NCBI RefSeq assembly: GCF_004358185.1
Contig: NZ_SMUV01000074.1
Span: 124,001-188,000, forward strand
DNA length: 64,000 bases
Reading direction: 5' to 3'
Source: Antarcticimicrobium luteum
Lineage (GTDB): Bacteria > Pseudomonadota > Alphaproteobacteria > Rhodobacterales > Rhodobacteraceae
The position numbers and the translations under genes were made by a program. Below the pieces are notes generated by a model, which was not told the origin of the DNA, did not search any database, and saw nothing but the letters and a program-made list of their open reading frames with translations. Positions within the stretch are counted from its first letter, which is position 1; every line of letters starts with the position of its first letter. This document shows, one piece after another, positions 1-8,116 of this stretch.

Positions 1-637
1 CGGCGGCTACCGGATCGCCACCGCACAGGGCACGCTGACAGCCGAGAAACTGCTGCTCTGCACCAATGGCTATACCGACGGGCTGATGCCGCCGCTGGCG
101 CGCACGGTGGTGCCGGTGCGTTCGGTGCAGGTGGCCACCGATCCGCTGCCTGAAAACGTGCTGGAAACCCTGCTGCCCGGCCTGCAGGCGCCCTCGGACA
201 GCCGCCGCCTGCTGCTCTATTTCCGGCGCGATGCGCAGGGGCGGTTCATCATGGGCGGGCGCGGCGCCTATTCCGACGGCGCCACCCGGCGGCAGATGGC
301 GGCGCTGCGGCGGGTCTCGGAGCAGATGTTCCCGCAGCTCAAAGGTGTGAGGTGGGGGTACGGATGGGGCGGCTTCGTTGCGGTGACGGCCGATCATTAC
401 CCTCATCTGAACCGGCTGGGCGACGGCGTCCTCGCCGGGCTGGGGTACAACGGGCGCGGCGTGGCGATGGGCACGGCGATGGGCCGGGTGATGGCCGACT
501 GGGCGATGGGGAAACCGGACGCGGAACTGGACTTTCCGATCACCCCCGCCCGGCCGATCCCGCTGCACGGGCTGCGCCGCCTCGGCGTGGCGGCCACTGT
601 CACGGGCTATCGCCTGCTGGACCGGCTGGGAGTATAG
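1..637 (+). CDS. FAD-dependent amine/amino-acid oxidoreductase (DAO family), C-terminal part
   Basis: The reading frame is open from the window edge, so the N-terminal Rossmann FAD domain lies outside. The visible ~212 residues contain the DAO-type stretch LLLCTNGYTDGLMPPL, the substrate-domain segment ending in a WGYGWGGFVAVTADHYPHL-like strand, and the FAD-closing LGYNGRGVAMGTAMGRVMADW near the C-terminus. This layout matches gamma-glutamylputrescine oxidase/sarcosine-oxidase-like enzymes (PuuB type), which oxidise an amine with FAD. Family assignment is good; the exact substrate cannot be read without the missing N-terminus and the upstream neighbours. Confidence 0.85.
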   Translation, partial: GGYRIATAQGTLTAEKLLLCTNGYTDGLMPPLARTVVPVRSVQVATDPLPENVLETLLPGLQAPSDSRRLLLYFRRDAQGRFIMGGRGAYSDGATRRQMAALRRVSEQMFPQLKGVRWGYGWGGFVAVTADHYPHLNRLGDGVLAGLGYNGRGVAMGTAMGRVMADWAMGKPDAELDFPITPARPIPLHGLRRLGVAATVTGYRLLDRLGV

Positions 638-642
638 GCCGC

Positions 643-664
643 CTCAGTCGTAGCTCAGTCGTAG
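643..664. repeat. 11-bp perfect tandem duplication at a stop codon
   Basis: Two adjacent copies of CTCAGTCGTAG lie at 643-653 and 654-664. The second copy carries the stop codon of the leftward esterase (WPYD, stop), so the duplication placed a second copy of the gene end just downstream. It looks like a recent slippage event. Confidence 0.8.
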
Positions 665-1596
665 GGCCAGAGCCCCTGCCCCAGCGCCTCGATCGCCACT
701 TCGATGCGCTCGAAGCTTTCGCGGATGCGGGCCGATATGCTGCGCCCGCGCAGATAGCCGTGGACCAGCCCCGCCTCGTTGATCCAATGCACCGGAACAC
801 CGGCCGCGCGCAGCCGCGCGGCATAGGCCGGGGCGTCGTCGCGCAGCGGATCGCAATCAGCGGTGACGATCACCGTCGGAGGCAAGTCGGAGAAATCGCT
901 GTCCTGCAGCGGCGCATAGGTGGGATCGTCCGTTGGCTCTGCCTGCCCCTCGGGAAGACGCACGCCCATGTAGAACAGAACCTCCTGCAGCGTCAGCATC
1001 GGCGCGTCGGCGTTTTCGCGGTAGGAGGGCGCGCTGCGGTCGCCGCCCAAGGCGGGATAGATCAGCACCTGCCCGACGATCCCCTTGAGCCGCCCGCGCG
1101 CGTGATGCGCCACCGCGGCGGCCAGGTTGCCCCCCGCGCTGTCGCCCGACAGAACCAGATCGACTCCGAATTCCCGCGCCGCCCATTGCGTCGCCGTCCA
1201 GCTATCGTCAAAGGCCGCCGGATGCAGATGCTCAGGCGACAACCGGTAATCGACGGCGACGACGCGATAGCCGGTCATGGCGCAGATCTCGGCGCAAACG
1301 TCGTCATGGCTGTCGAGCCCGCCGACGACGAAACCGCCGCCGTGGAAATACATTACCGTGCAGCCCGGATCGCCGGCAGAATAGATCCGCACCGGCACCC
1401 CGTCGGCGGAGACGTCCCGCACCGCGACGCCCTTGGGCCGGCCCTGATAGAAGACCTTGCACATGGCGTCGTAGACCCGGCGCTGGTCCGCGATACTGCC
1501 CGCGACGGTATCCTCGGGATAGCTCTCGGCGGTCTTGCGGATAAAGGCCCAGGTCTGTTCGTCGATCAGCCGGGAATAATCGCGCGTGTCGCTCAT
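655..1596 (-). CDS. Alpha/beta hydrolase, HSL-type esterase/lipase
   Basis: 313 residues beginning MSDTRDYSRL. It carries the oxyanion-hole motif HGGGF, the nucleophile elbow GDSAGG and a C-terminal Asp (DCDPLRDD) and His (LVHGY), the hormone-sensitive-lipase/carboxylesterase layout. The start at 1596 is chosen over an ATG five codons upstream because it overlaps the stop of the preceding acyl-CoA synthetase as ATGA and is preceded by GGGAGA. The overlap implies translational coupling and a shared role, possibly hydrolysing an ester whose acid is then activated by the ligase. Substrate unknown; cytoplasmic, no signal peptide. Confidence 0.88.
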   Translation of the reverse strand: MSDTRDYSRLIDEQTWAFIRKTAESYPEDTVAGSIADQRRVYDAMCKVFYQGRPKGVAVRDVSADGVPVRIYSAGDPGCTVMYFHGGGFVVGGLDSHDDVCAEICAMTGYRVVAVDYRLSPEHLHPAAFDDSWTATQWAAREFGVDLVLSGDSAGGNLAAAVAHHARGRLKGIVGQVLIYPALGGDRSAPSYRENADAPMLTLQEVLFYMGVRLPEGQAEPTDDPTYAPLQDSDFSDLPPTVIVTADCDPLRDDAPAYAARLRAAGVPVHWINEAGLVHGYLRGRSISARIRESFERIEVAIEALGQGLWPYD

Positions 1597-3482
1597 TTCT
1601 CCCATTCCCACGGCCGGGTGAAGTTGCCCAGCACATGCGCCACATCGGCCTCGTCAGCGCCGTGGCGGCGCAACTCGGCCACCAGACCGCGGGTCTTGTC
1701 GTCGATCACCGAGACCACACGGGCCTGAACGCCGGCCTCTTCCAGCGCCGCGTTATAGACGCGGGTGATCGCCATCTTGCGCAGATCAGGCTTGAACACC
1801 TTGCCGACGGCCGTCTTTGGCAACTCGTCGAGGATGCCGATGAACTTGGGCCGCGCGGCACGCTCGTGCACATGGACCTTGCAGTGCTCCATCAGTTCGT
1901 CGGCGCTGACGGCGGCGCCCTCGACCAGTTCGACATAGATGCAGGGCATCTCGCCGGCGTAGGCGTCGGGCTGACCGATGGCGCCGGCAAAACTCACCGC
2001 CTCATGCGTCAGAATCGCCTCTTCGATCTCGCCCGGGTCGATGTTGTGGCCGCCGCGGATGATCAGATCCTTGGCGCGCCCGGTGATCCACAGATAGCCG
2101 TCCTGGTCGATGCGGCCCAGATCGCCGGTGCGCAGGTATTTGTCGTCGTAGAAGAGATCGGCGTTCTTCTCGGCCTCGGTATAGGTATGGCCGGCATAGA
2201 CCCCGGGGTTGGAGATGCAGATCTCGCCGATCTCGTCCACCGCGCATTCCTGCGGGCCGTCGGCGGTGCCGCGCATGATCTTCACATCCGTATAGGGGAA
2301 CGGGATGCCGATCGAGCCGACCTTTTTCTCGCCCTCCGGCGGGTTGCAGGAGACCAGGCAGGTCGCCTCGGTCAACCCGTAGCCCTCGACGATGGTGACG
2401 CCCGAGGCGCTCTCGAACCGCTTGAACAGCTCCAGCGGCATCGGGGCGGACCCCGAGAAGGCCGTTTTCACGGTGGAAATATCGGCGTCCACCTGGCGCT
2501 GCATCAGCGCCGAGACGGCGGTCGGCACGGTGATGATGAAGCTGATCTTCCAGCGCTCGATCAGCTTCCAGAAGTTGTCGAAAACGCCATCGCCGCGATA
2601 GCCCGCCGGGGTGGGGAACACCACATGCGCGCCCGAGGCGACCGAGGCCATGACGATCACATGGCAGGCGAAGACATGGAACAACGGCAGCGGGCACATG
2701 ATGTTGTCGTTCTCGGTGAACAGCATCCGGTGGCCAAGCCAGCCGTTGTAGATCGCGCCGGAATACTTGTGCTGCGCCACCTTGGGCATGCCGGTGGTGC
2801 CGCCGGTGTGGAAGTAGAACGCGACCCGGTCCTTGCCGCCGTCGTCGAAGGACAGCGTTTTCGGCTGCCGCGCCAGCTCCTTGTTGAAATCCTTGTAATC
2901 TGCGTGCGCGATCAAGGACTTACCTTCGAGCTTGGGGCGGACCAGCGGGACGATCCAGGATTTCGGCGGGGTGAGGTAGCGGTTGAGATCGACCTCGAGC
3001 ACGGTGTCCACATGGGGGGCGTGGCGCACCGCCTCGGCGACCTTTTGCGCCACGTCGGTTTTCGGAAACGGCTTCAGCGTGACCACCACCTTGGCGCCGG
3101 TCTCGCGCAGGATCGAGGCGATCTGCTCGGGCTCCAGCAACGGGTTGATCGGGTTGACGATCCCGGCGGTGGCGCCGGCCAGCATGGTGATCAGGGTCTC
3201 GGTGCAATTGGGCAGGATATAGGCGACGACGTCGCCCTCCCTGACCCCGAGGGAACGGAACAAGTTGCTGGCCTGATTGACTTTTTCCAGAAGCTGCGCC
3301 CAGGTCAGCGTCTCGGCCCGGTCGGTCGGACCGGACAGGAGCTGATAGCTGACCGCCCGGTTGTCCGGAAACTTGTGGGCGGTGCCCGCCAGCAGACGGT
3401 AGAGCGTCTTTGGCAGATCGCGCGCCTCCCACGGCATTTCGTTCTCGATGGCCAGCCGATCTTCCATTCCGGCAAATGTCAT
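1593..3482 (-). CDS. Acyl-CoA synthetase (AMP-forming, ANL superfamily)
   Basis: About 629 residues beginning MTFAGMEDRL. The P-loop is HTGGTTGMPKVAQ; the adenylation motif YGLTEATC and the hinge region YLRTGDLGRIDQDG...GRAKDLIIRGGHNIDP follow; the C-terminal Lys motif is PKTAVGKVFKPDL. It should activate a carboxylic acid with ATP and CoA. The chosen start has GGGAGG about eight bases upstream; longer in-frame extensions have Arg/Pro-rich noncoding-like residues. It ends overlapping the esterase start by four bases. The chain length preference cannot be read; fatty or aryl acid are both possible. Two similar 29-31-bp elements lie upstream. Confidence 0.9.
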   Translation of the reverse strand: MTFAGMEDRLAIENEMPWEARDLPKTLYRLLAGTAHKFPDNRAVSYQLLSGPTDRAETLTWAQLLEKVNQASNLFRSLGVREGDVVAYILPNCTETLITMLAGATAGIVNPINPLLEPEQIASILRETGAKVVVTLKPFPKTDVAQKVAEAVRHAPHVDTVLEVDLNRYLTPPKSWIVPLVRPKLEGKSLIAHADYKDFNKELARQPKTLSFDDGGKDRVAFYFHTGGTTGMPKVAQHKYSGAIYNGWLGHRMLFTENDNIMCPLPLFHVFACHVIVMASVASGAHVVFPTPAGYRGDGVFDNFWKLIERWKISFIITVPTAVSALMQRQVDADISTVKTAFSGSAPMPLELFKRFESASGVTIVEGYGLTEATCLVSCNPPEGEKKVGSIGIPFPYTDVKIMRGTADGPQECAVDEIGEICISNPGVYAGHTYTEAEKNADLFYDDKYLRTGDLGRIDQDGYLWITGRAKDLIIRGGHNIDPGEIEEAILTHEAVSFAGAIGQPDAYAGEMPCIYVELVEGAAVSADELMEHCKVHVHERAARPKFIGILDELPKTAVGKVFKPDLRKMAITRVYNAALEEAGVQARVVSVIDDKTRGLVAELRRHGADEADVAHVLGNFTRPWEWEK

Positions 3483-3620
3483 TCCCGCATCCTCCCCTTT
3501 TCGGACCCTCAACCCTTGCCGGGCAAGGATGAGTGCAAAGCGCGGGCGGCGCAAGGCGGCGGCGGATGAAATCATCCGCGCCGCCGGGGTGACGTGACGC
3601 CAAGTGACGCCGCGAAACGG

Positions 3621-3713
3621 GGGGATTTCGCCCCGTTCCGTACAGTCCGTCCCCCCCGCCGACGCCCCCGATATGCCGGTTTGGGGATTTTTCGCGCCGT
3701 TTCGTACAATCCG
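3621..3713. promoter_or_regulatory. Pair of imperfect direct repeats upstream of acyl-CoA synthetase
   Basis: 3621-3649 and 3683-3713 share the order GGGGATTT, a short C/G spacer, CCGTTYCGTACARTCCG. They are about 62 bases apart start to start. Placed 140-230 bases upstream of the acyl-CoA synthetase start, they could be duplicate operator sites, for example for a TetR-type fatty-acid regulator. Function is inference; the repetition is seen directly. Confidence 0.45.
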
Positions 3714-3790
3714 CGGCACCGCCCGGGTGACGGCGCCCCGGCGCACGCGCCGTTCACCCGGCGTTCACCCCGTCCGGCCACCCTGCGCGC

Positions 3791-3842
3791 CCGTCACCCG
3801 ACCCCGTCACCCGTCCCCGTCATCCGACCCCGTCATCCGACC
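3791..3842. repeat. Four tandem copies of a 13-bp unit
   Basis: Consensus CCGTCAYCCGWCC, units at 3791, 3804, 3817 and 3830. Copies 3 and 4 are identical. The array ends about 23 bases before the Phd-like ATG. It is a short minisatellite; a role in expression is only possible. Confidence 0.85.
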
Positions 3843-3865
3843 CCAGCCCGTGAGAGGCCCCCGCC

Positions 3866-4117
3866 ATGCTCCACCTCTGCCCGATCACCCGGCTGCGCGA
3901 CCGGCTGGGCCTTTATGTGCAACTGGTCGCCCGCGACGGCGAGCGGGTGCTGATCACCCGCAACGGCCACGAGCTGGCCGGGCTGGTCCCCGCCCGGGAG
4001 CTGGCGCTGCTGGACGACGCCGACAGCCGCAGCATGGACTACAAGGCCTGGCAGGTGGCGCAGGAAATGCTGCGCTGGCGGATCGTGAAGGAGGGGTTGG
4101 AGGCGGTGCGGAAGTAG
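3866..4117 (+). CDS. Phd/YefM-family antitoxin-like protein, orphan
   Basis: 83 residues. The centre, RVLITRNGHELAGLVPARE, matches the Phd/YefM pattern of an N-terminal DNA-binding fold in which a 'vLItrnGkpvAvLvp' strand pair is followed by an acidic helix. GAGAGG lies eight bases before the ATG. A Phd protein normally represses its own operon and neutralises a downstream Doc/RelE-type toxin, but no toxin frame follows in the 180 bases before the next gene. It is therefore an orphan, perhaps a domesticated regulator. The family call is moderate because the protein is short. Confidence 0.7.
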   Translation: MLHLCPITRLRDRLGLYVQLVARDGERVLITRNGHELAGLVPARELALLDDADSRSMDYKAWQVAQEMLRWRIVKEGLEAVRK

Positions 4118-4208
4118 GAGCCGGTGCCCCTGGCGCCGATGTCCGCGATGCGCAGGAAGCGGAATTTGCAAAGTCGTGTTCGCGAAACGGAACCGAGAGG
4201 AGCATCCG

Positions 4209-4224
4209 AACCGAAGCGGACATT
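4209..4224 (-). repeat. Left inverted copy near the AT-rich island edge
   Basis: Read on the minus strand it is AATGTCCGCTTCGGTT. A near-identical sequence, AATGTCGGCTTCGGG, occurs in plus orientation at 7946-7960, about 3.7 kb away, so the two point outward from the island. Could mark the island ends or be copies of a dispersed intergenic repeat. Confidence 0.4.
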
Positions 4225-4298
4225 CATCCGGCCATTGTCTCGCTGCCATTTAGTCCGTTATACATGCCGCTGAAGTGCAGGCAGAGTTCGAGGGGCAC

Positions 4299-5714
4299 AT
4301 GGGTCAAAGCATCGCAATCCTAATCGGCAACACGCGCTACAAGGAACTATCCGAACTGGCTTGCTGCGCCAACGACGTCGCCCAAATGCGCAGGCTACTG
4401 ACGGAAACTCAAAAGTTCAGCCAAATTGTCGACTTTGTAGACGAGCCTATTTCGACGGTTAAAGACGGAATACGAGCGCTGGCCGAAACCGAAGAAGGGT
4501 TCGACGAAGCGTTCCTTTATTTTTCTGGTCACGGACTTTCAAACGCGGATGACTTCTACATGTGTTTTGAGGGGTTTAAGGAAGCTTCGCCAAACACCAC
4601 CGGACTTTCTCGGGCAGACGCATACGAGTTACTTCGGCAGTTTGGCGCAGAGCTTTCTGTTGTTATTATAGACGCCTGTGAGGCCGGGCGCAATTTAATC
4701 AAAAACTCCATTCCCGCTATCACGAGTGAATTAAAGGCAGGGTTTTCTAAGTTCGTTCAATTCTCATCCTGCACAGAAAGCCAATTCTCACTTGCGGGTG
4801 ATACGATCAGTCTTTTTACTGATGAGTTTATTAGGGCCTGCCTTCAAAAAGAAAACGGAGTTGTTTACTACTCTGACGTAGAGAACGCCTTGAGGGACGC
4901 CTTCTTGAATCAAAGTGGACAAACCCCGCATTTCATTCGACAGGGAACGTCACAAGAGAAGTTCTGCAACGACGCAGGCCGACTTTATGAGCTTAGGCAG
5001 GAGGTTTTTCGCGAACCCGAAGTCGACGAAGAAGCACCTGAGCCACCTATGGGGGCATTGGCCATAGCTAAAGCTGCGATCGAAAAGATTGAAGCCCAAG
5101 TGCCCTCGAAAGAGCAAGCACAGGCATTTATCAATGGTGTGTTTGAAGAGACCTTGGGTCATTCTGACCTCACACCAGAAGTAGCCGAATTCTTCGATAT
5201 TCGCACAGTCAAGCACGATGATTTTGATTACGTTCAGAACAAGCGAACAGTCGTCAGCTTGCTGGAGCGCCGCGGCGGCTCTGACTCATTTGTCGAAAGC
5301 GACGTAGAAAGAAAGAAACGGCGTCAACCATTTAGTGGACTAGGCTTGAGTGCGCTTGCGTCTCTCGGTATGCCGGACGAATATGATGAGACTTATGACT
5401 TGTTCAACCGCTGTGGGTTGGAGGCTGTCCACGTTGGCATTTACTTCGAACCCAAATTTATGGCTCTCAACCGGTTGTTTTCGGAGATCGTCTTCTTACC
5501 TCGCTTGACTGAATGTTTAATACTGACGTGCAATTCGCAAGAGCGCCGATCAGGCTGGGGTTCTTTCAACGAGTACGAAGGAACTAAGAAATGGAAGTGG
5601 TCTCACCACGCTTGGTCGGATGATCCGGCTGAAGTCGCTAAAGGGTACGTTTTGGACCCTTATGAGTATACTAAAGAATACATTCACTCATTCTGCGCAG
5701 AGAAAAATTCATGA
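4299..5714 (+). CDS. Caspase-family (peptidase C14) protein with unknown C-terminal domain
   Basis: 471 residues from the ATG at 4299, which has AGGGG just upstream; a GTG at 4275 would add eight residues. Residues ~4-220 are a caspase/metacaspase fold: strand SIAILIGN, catalytic His78 in YFSGHG, catalytic Cys127 in IIDACEAG, and the closing TPHFIRQG segment. Residues ~230-471 begin with an acidic linker and match nothing I recognise; this part may sense or bind a target. Codon use is much less GC-biased than in neighbouring genes, a sign of horizontal acquisition. Bacterial C14 proteases of this type are often death effectors in phage defence. No partner sensor or gasdermin is adjacent, so its activation route is unknown. 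Confidence 0.85.
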   Translation: MGQSIAILIGNTRYKELSELACCANDVAQMRRLLTETQKFSQIVDFVDEPISTVKDGIRALAETEEGFDEAFLYFSGHGLSNADDFYMCFEGFKEASPNTTGLSRADAYELLRQFGAELSVVIIDACEAGRNLIKNSIPAITSELKAGFSKFVQFSSCTESQFSLAGDTISLFTDEFIRACLQKENGVVYYSDVENALRDAFLNQSGQTPHFIRQGTSQEKFCNDAGRLYELRQEVFREPEVDEEAPEPPMGALAIAKAAIEKIEAQVPSKEQAQAFINGVFEETLGHSDLTPEVAEFFDIRTVKHDDFDYVQNKRTVVSLLERRGGSDSFVESDVERKKRRQPFSGLGLSALASLGMPDEYDETYDLFNRCGLEAVHVGIYFEPKFMALNRLFSEIVFLPRLTECLILTCNSQERRSGWGSFNEYEGTKKWKWSHHAWSDDPAEVAKGYVLDPYEYTKEYIHSFCAEKNS

Positions 5715-5855
5715 TTTCGCAATCAAAACAAGATGCGTCACAATAGAACGCTGCTGTTTAATGCTCTCACTGCCGCGAACGACTGCTTTACCGCCTCCTC
5801 TGATTAACCTCAGCCCATAGCCGGATGGGGGCAATGGGTCCGGATTGGGCTGGCT

Positions 5856-5875
5856 CCGGGCTTTGCTACGCCCGG
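5856..5875. terminator. Possible hairpin between convergent island genes
   Basis: CCGGGC at 5856-5861 pairs with GCCCGG at 5870-5875 around an eight-base loop. It sits between the convergent caspase-like and nuclease-like genes. There is no clear T-run, so termination is only suggested by position. Confidence 0.35.
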
Positions 5876-5897
5876 TCTGCTTGAATTCTCGTCGGAT

Positions 5898-6968
5898 TCA
5901 TTCATTATATGCGGTGATTACCGCCTCAAATGCCTCAGCATACTGGTAAAGCTCTTCAATTGATGCAATTTTGTACTTCTGTTCGTTCTTATCCGCGTCG
6001 AAAATGACTACCGATTTGTTGGTTGGTGAGTTGAAGTACAGTCGACAAATTGGGCGGCGGTTGTTGTCGTCCATTAGGATTGCGCAGTAGCTCTTAGCAT
6101 CTCGTATAGCGATCCGGCTCACGTCTACTATTTTCGCACCTATAGCACGGACGATGCGATGGGCTTCGATCTCCTCCTCCGTGGTCACGATGCCGTCGTC
6201 ATTCTTCGCTGCGTCACCTTCATCCGACACCTTGCTGGTGTCTGCGTTACTGTTGTTCCGGAAGGTGATGGAAAGTTTGTCCTGAATGCGATCTCGTATC
6301 AGTTCGTCCAGCGCGGCCTGGATTGCCGGCTTCAATTGTTCTGCTACGTTCTTGGTGATCGAGCCATCGTAAATTTGTCGGCCGACAAGTCGGACAAATT
6401 CGTCGTCGGGATCCTCAAGTTGCGCTTTCAGATAGTTTGACGCCGCCCTCGTATACTTGAGCGTAGAGGCGGCCTCGATAATTTGATCAATAGCGAAACT
6501 CTCTTTGCGGAAACGGGACAACTCCTCGACTTGGACTGCATCGTAGGACTGGAAATCGAACTTGAAGAATGGCTTTTTGTCCATTTTGTTCGGAGCATCG
6601 GTATCGGAAAAAAACCAAGCCTCCCGCCCATTAGTCAGGATAGCAAGGCGTGCTTCAGTGACTGAGAAGTAGCGGAAGAGCTGGTTGAACTGGGCATCGC
6701 CAAGCTTGGAGGTGATGGGTTTTGCCTCCACCAACATGGCAATTTTTCCGTCAATTTTGACAGCGAAATCAACCTTTTCACCTTTTTTTGTTCCAACATC
6801 GGCTACAAACTCTGGGATAACTTCGTTTAGGCTGAAAACATCAAAGCCCCAAGCTTGTAGCAAGGGCAAAATAACTGAAGTTTTTGTGGCTTCTTCAGTT
6901 ACTGCCTGCCGTTCTGCCACGCGGGATCGCTCCGCAAGCCCTTCCACGAGTTGCACAAAATCGCTCAT
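5898..6968 (-). CDS. Type I restriction HsdR N-terminal-domain protein (nuclease-like)
   Basis: 356 residues from MSDFVQLVEG; GGGGGAG precedes this ATG. Residues ~25-150 follow the HSDR_N pattern: Glu53 in NEVIPEF, Asp67 in KVDFAV and Glu81-x-Lys83 in LVEAKP, a PD-(D/E)xK nuclease core, followed by the QLFRYFSVTEARLAILTNG strand typical of this domain. There is no helicase motor or methyltransferase. The C-terminal ~100 residues (from about 260) resemble a small nucleic-acid or nucleotide-binding add-on but I do not recognise it. Such stand-alone proteins are common on prophages and defence islands. Codon use is AT-richer than the chromosome. Possible second effector beside the caspase-like protein. 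Confidence 0.8.
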   Translation of the reverse strand: MSDFVQLVEGLAERSRVAERQAVTEEATKTSVILPLLQAWGFDVFSLNEVIPEFVADVGTKKGEKVDFAVKIDGKIAMLVEAKPITSKLGDAQFNQLFRYFSVTEARLAILTNGREAWFFSDTDAPNKMDKKPFFKFDFQSYDAVQVEELSRFRKESFAIDQIIEAASTLKYTRAASNYLKAQLEDPDDEFVRLVGRQIYDGSITKNVAEQLKPAIQAALDELIRDRIQDKLSITFRNNSNADTSKVSDEGDAAKNDDGIVTTEEEIEAHRIVRAIGAKIVDVSRIAIRDAKSYCAILMDDNNRRPICRLYFNSPTNKSVVIFDADKNEQKYKIASIEELYQYAEAFEAVITAYNE

Positions 6969-7199
6969 AACTCCCCCACAAAAGAACTCTTTCACGTTCT
7001 TACAATTCTGAGCTGTTCGTCAAGGACGTTGTTCGACCCGGCTAGCAGCAGAAATGAAGGTCGTCGTTGGGGCTGAATGCAGCCAATCCTCCCCTCGCGA
7101 GCTGTTCCGAGGACCGGTGGCGCAGCGCATCAGCCCCTCACCCACAAAGAGACCGACCGCCACTCTTTGGGTGCTTGCCATGAAATCTCAGACGGCCGG

Positions 7200-7883
7200 T
7201 CAGTTCCGACCGCAACACTGCTTGTATTTGCGGCCCGACCCGCAGGAGCACGGATCGTTCCGACCTGGTCGAGGACCAGCCTTGAACGGCATGCCGGGAA
7301 GATTTGCAGGCTCGGGGCGGGAAAGCTCAGGGCGTGACTGGTGCAGTATCGTAGCCACACAGTTCGGGATCAGATCGGGCGCTTCAAGGTCGATCTGATC
7401 GATCTCGTCATCCGTGAACTTGCTGCGCCCGGTGTAGATGTCCTGAAGCGCCATCAAGAAGATCATCGTAGCCTGCGTCTCTTCGTCGGCCTGATCGAGT
7501 AGGCGTTCCCAAGCGTCCGGTCGCAGGCTCATGGCGCGGGTGAAGCCATCCACCCAAGGCTCCCACAACGTCTCGTCGCTGTTGGGATCAACCTCGTAGA
7601 TAGGCTCGACCCAAAGCGAGTACGCCATCGCCTCCGCCACAGAATTGTAGTGCGCCATGACCGCACTGATCGTTTCTTCGGCGGCTTTCTGGTCGGGAAA
7701 GTCTGCCTCGCCGGTCTCCCCCCAGACATGGGGCAGCCACTCCGAAGGCATGATCGTATCAGGGCACGCAAGAATGCCGGTCAGGTAGCCGTCAAGTTCG
7801 CTAAGCGTCATGGGCATGTTTTCAACGGGTAGCGCATGCAACAGCACGTTGAGGTGATCAAGCGCTTCATCTGATTGGCCCAT
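7200..7883 (-). CDS. YecA/UPF0149 family protein with SEC-C zinc motif
   Basis: 227 residues. The N-terminal half is a helical UPF0149 domain (MTLSELDGYLTGILACPD); the C-terminus is a SEC-C metal-binding motif, GRNDPCSCGSGRKYKQCC, as found on SecA and YecA proteins. The motif binds zinc and often docks proteins to ribosomes or SecA. Family assignment is firm, cellular role is not. It is probably the right edge of the accessory stretch, leftward like the restriction-domain gene but 230 bases upstream of it, so co-transcription is uncertain. Confidence 0.88.
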   Translation of the reverse strand: MGQSDEALDHLNVLLHALPVENMPMTLSELDGYLTGILACPDTIMPSEWLPHVWGETGEADFPDQKAAEETISAVMAHYNSVAEAMAYSLWVEPIYEVDPNSDETLWEPWVDGFTRAMSLRPDAWERLLDQADEETQATMIFLMALQDIYTGRSKFTDDEIDQIDLEAPDLIPNCVATILHQSRPELSRPEPANLPGMPFKAGPRPGRNDPCSCGSGRKYKQCCGRN

Positions 7884-7945
7884 AAACTTTCTCCCGGCGG
7901 TGTCGGGAGTTTCTAGCCGCGAGCCTGCTAATTCTCAACCTGCGC

Positions 7946-7960
7946 AATGTCGGCTTCGGG
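7946..7960 (+). repeat. Right copy of the inverted island-edge sequence
   Basis: AATGTCGGCTTCGGG, matching the minus-strand sequence at 4209-4224 at 13 of the first 14 positions. See the left copy for interpretation. Confidence 0.4.
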
Positions 7961-8116
7961 CTGCGAGCTGCCTTTCGCTGTTCCTGGTCCGGGTATCGGC
8001 TCCGCCCGCCGCCCCCCAACCCCCGCCCCCCTTGCCCGGAACAAGGCGCGCGGCCGGGGGCCGGCGGTGTCGAGGGTGATTTCGCCGCCGAGCTCCATGA
8101 GGCACTCAGCCCTTTC

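Larger units (their letters stand above)
3483..3865. other. Intergenic region with two repeat systems
   Basis: No supported gene. It separates the leftward acyl-CoA synthetase from the rightward Phd-like gene and contains the paired 29/31-bp elements at 3621-3713 and the 13-bp tandem array at 3791-3842. Promoters for both genes should lie here. Confidence 0.6.

Noticed and set aside
1635-3569. 644-residue rightward frame opposite the acyl-CoA synthetase
   Set aside because: Antisense shadow of a gene with complete ANL motifs; no ribosome site and no family residues.
3791-3842. Short repeats considered as a CRISPR array
   Set aside because: Units are contiguous 13-mers without spacers and no cas genes are present.
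4118-4298. Search for a toxin gene after the Phd-like gene
   Set aside because: No in-frame toxin-like sequence fits in the gap; left as an orphan antitoxin.
7928-8098. 56-residue leftward frame beginning MELGGEITLD
   Set aside because: No ribosome site, GC-driven Gly/Arg/Pro run in the middle and no recognised pattern; might be a remnant but cannot be supported.
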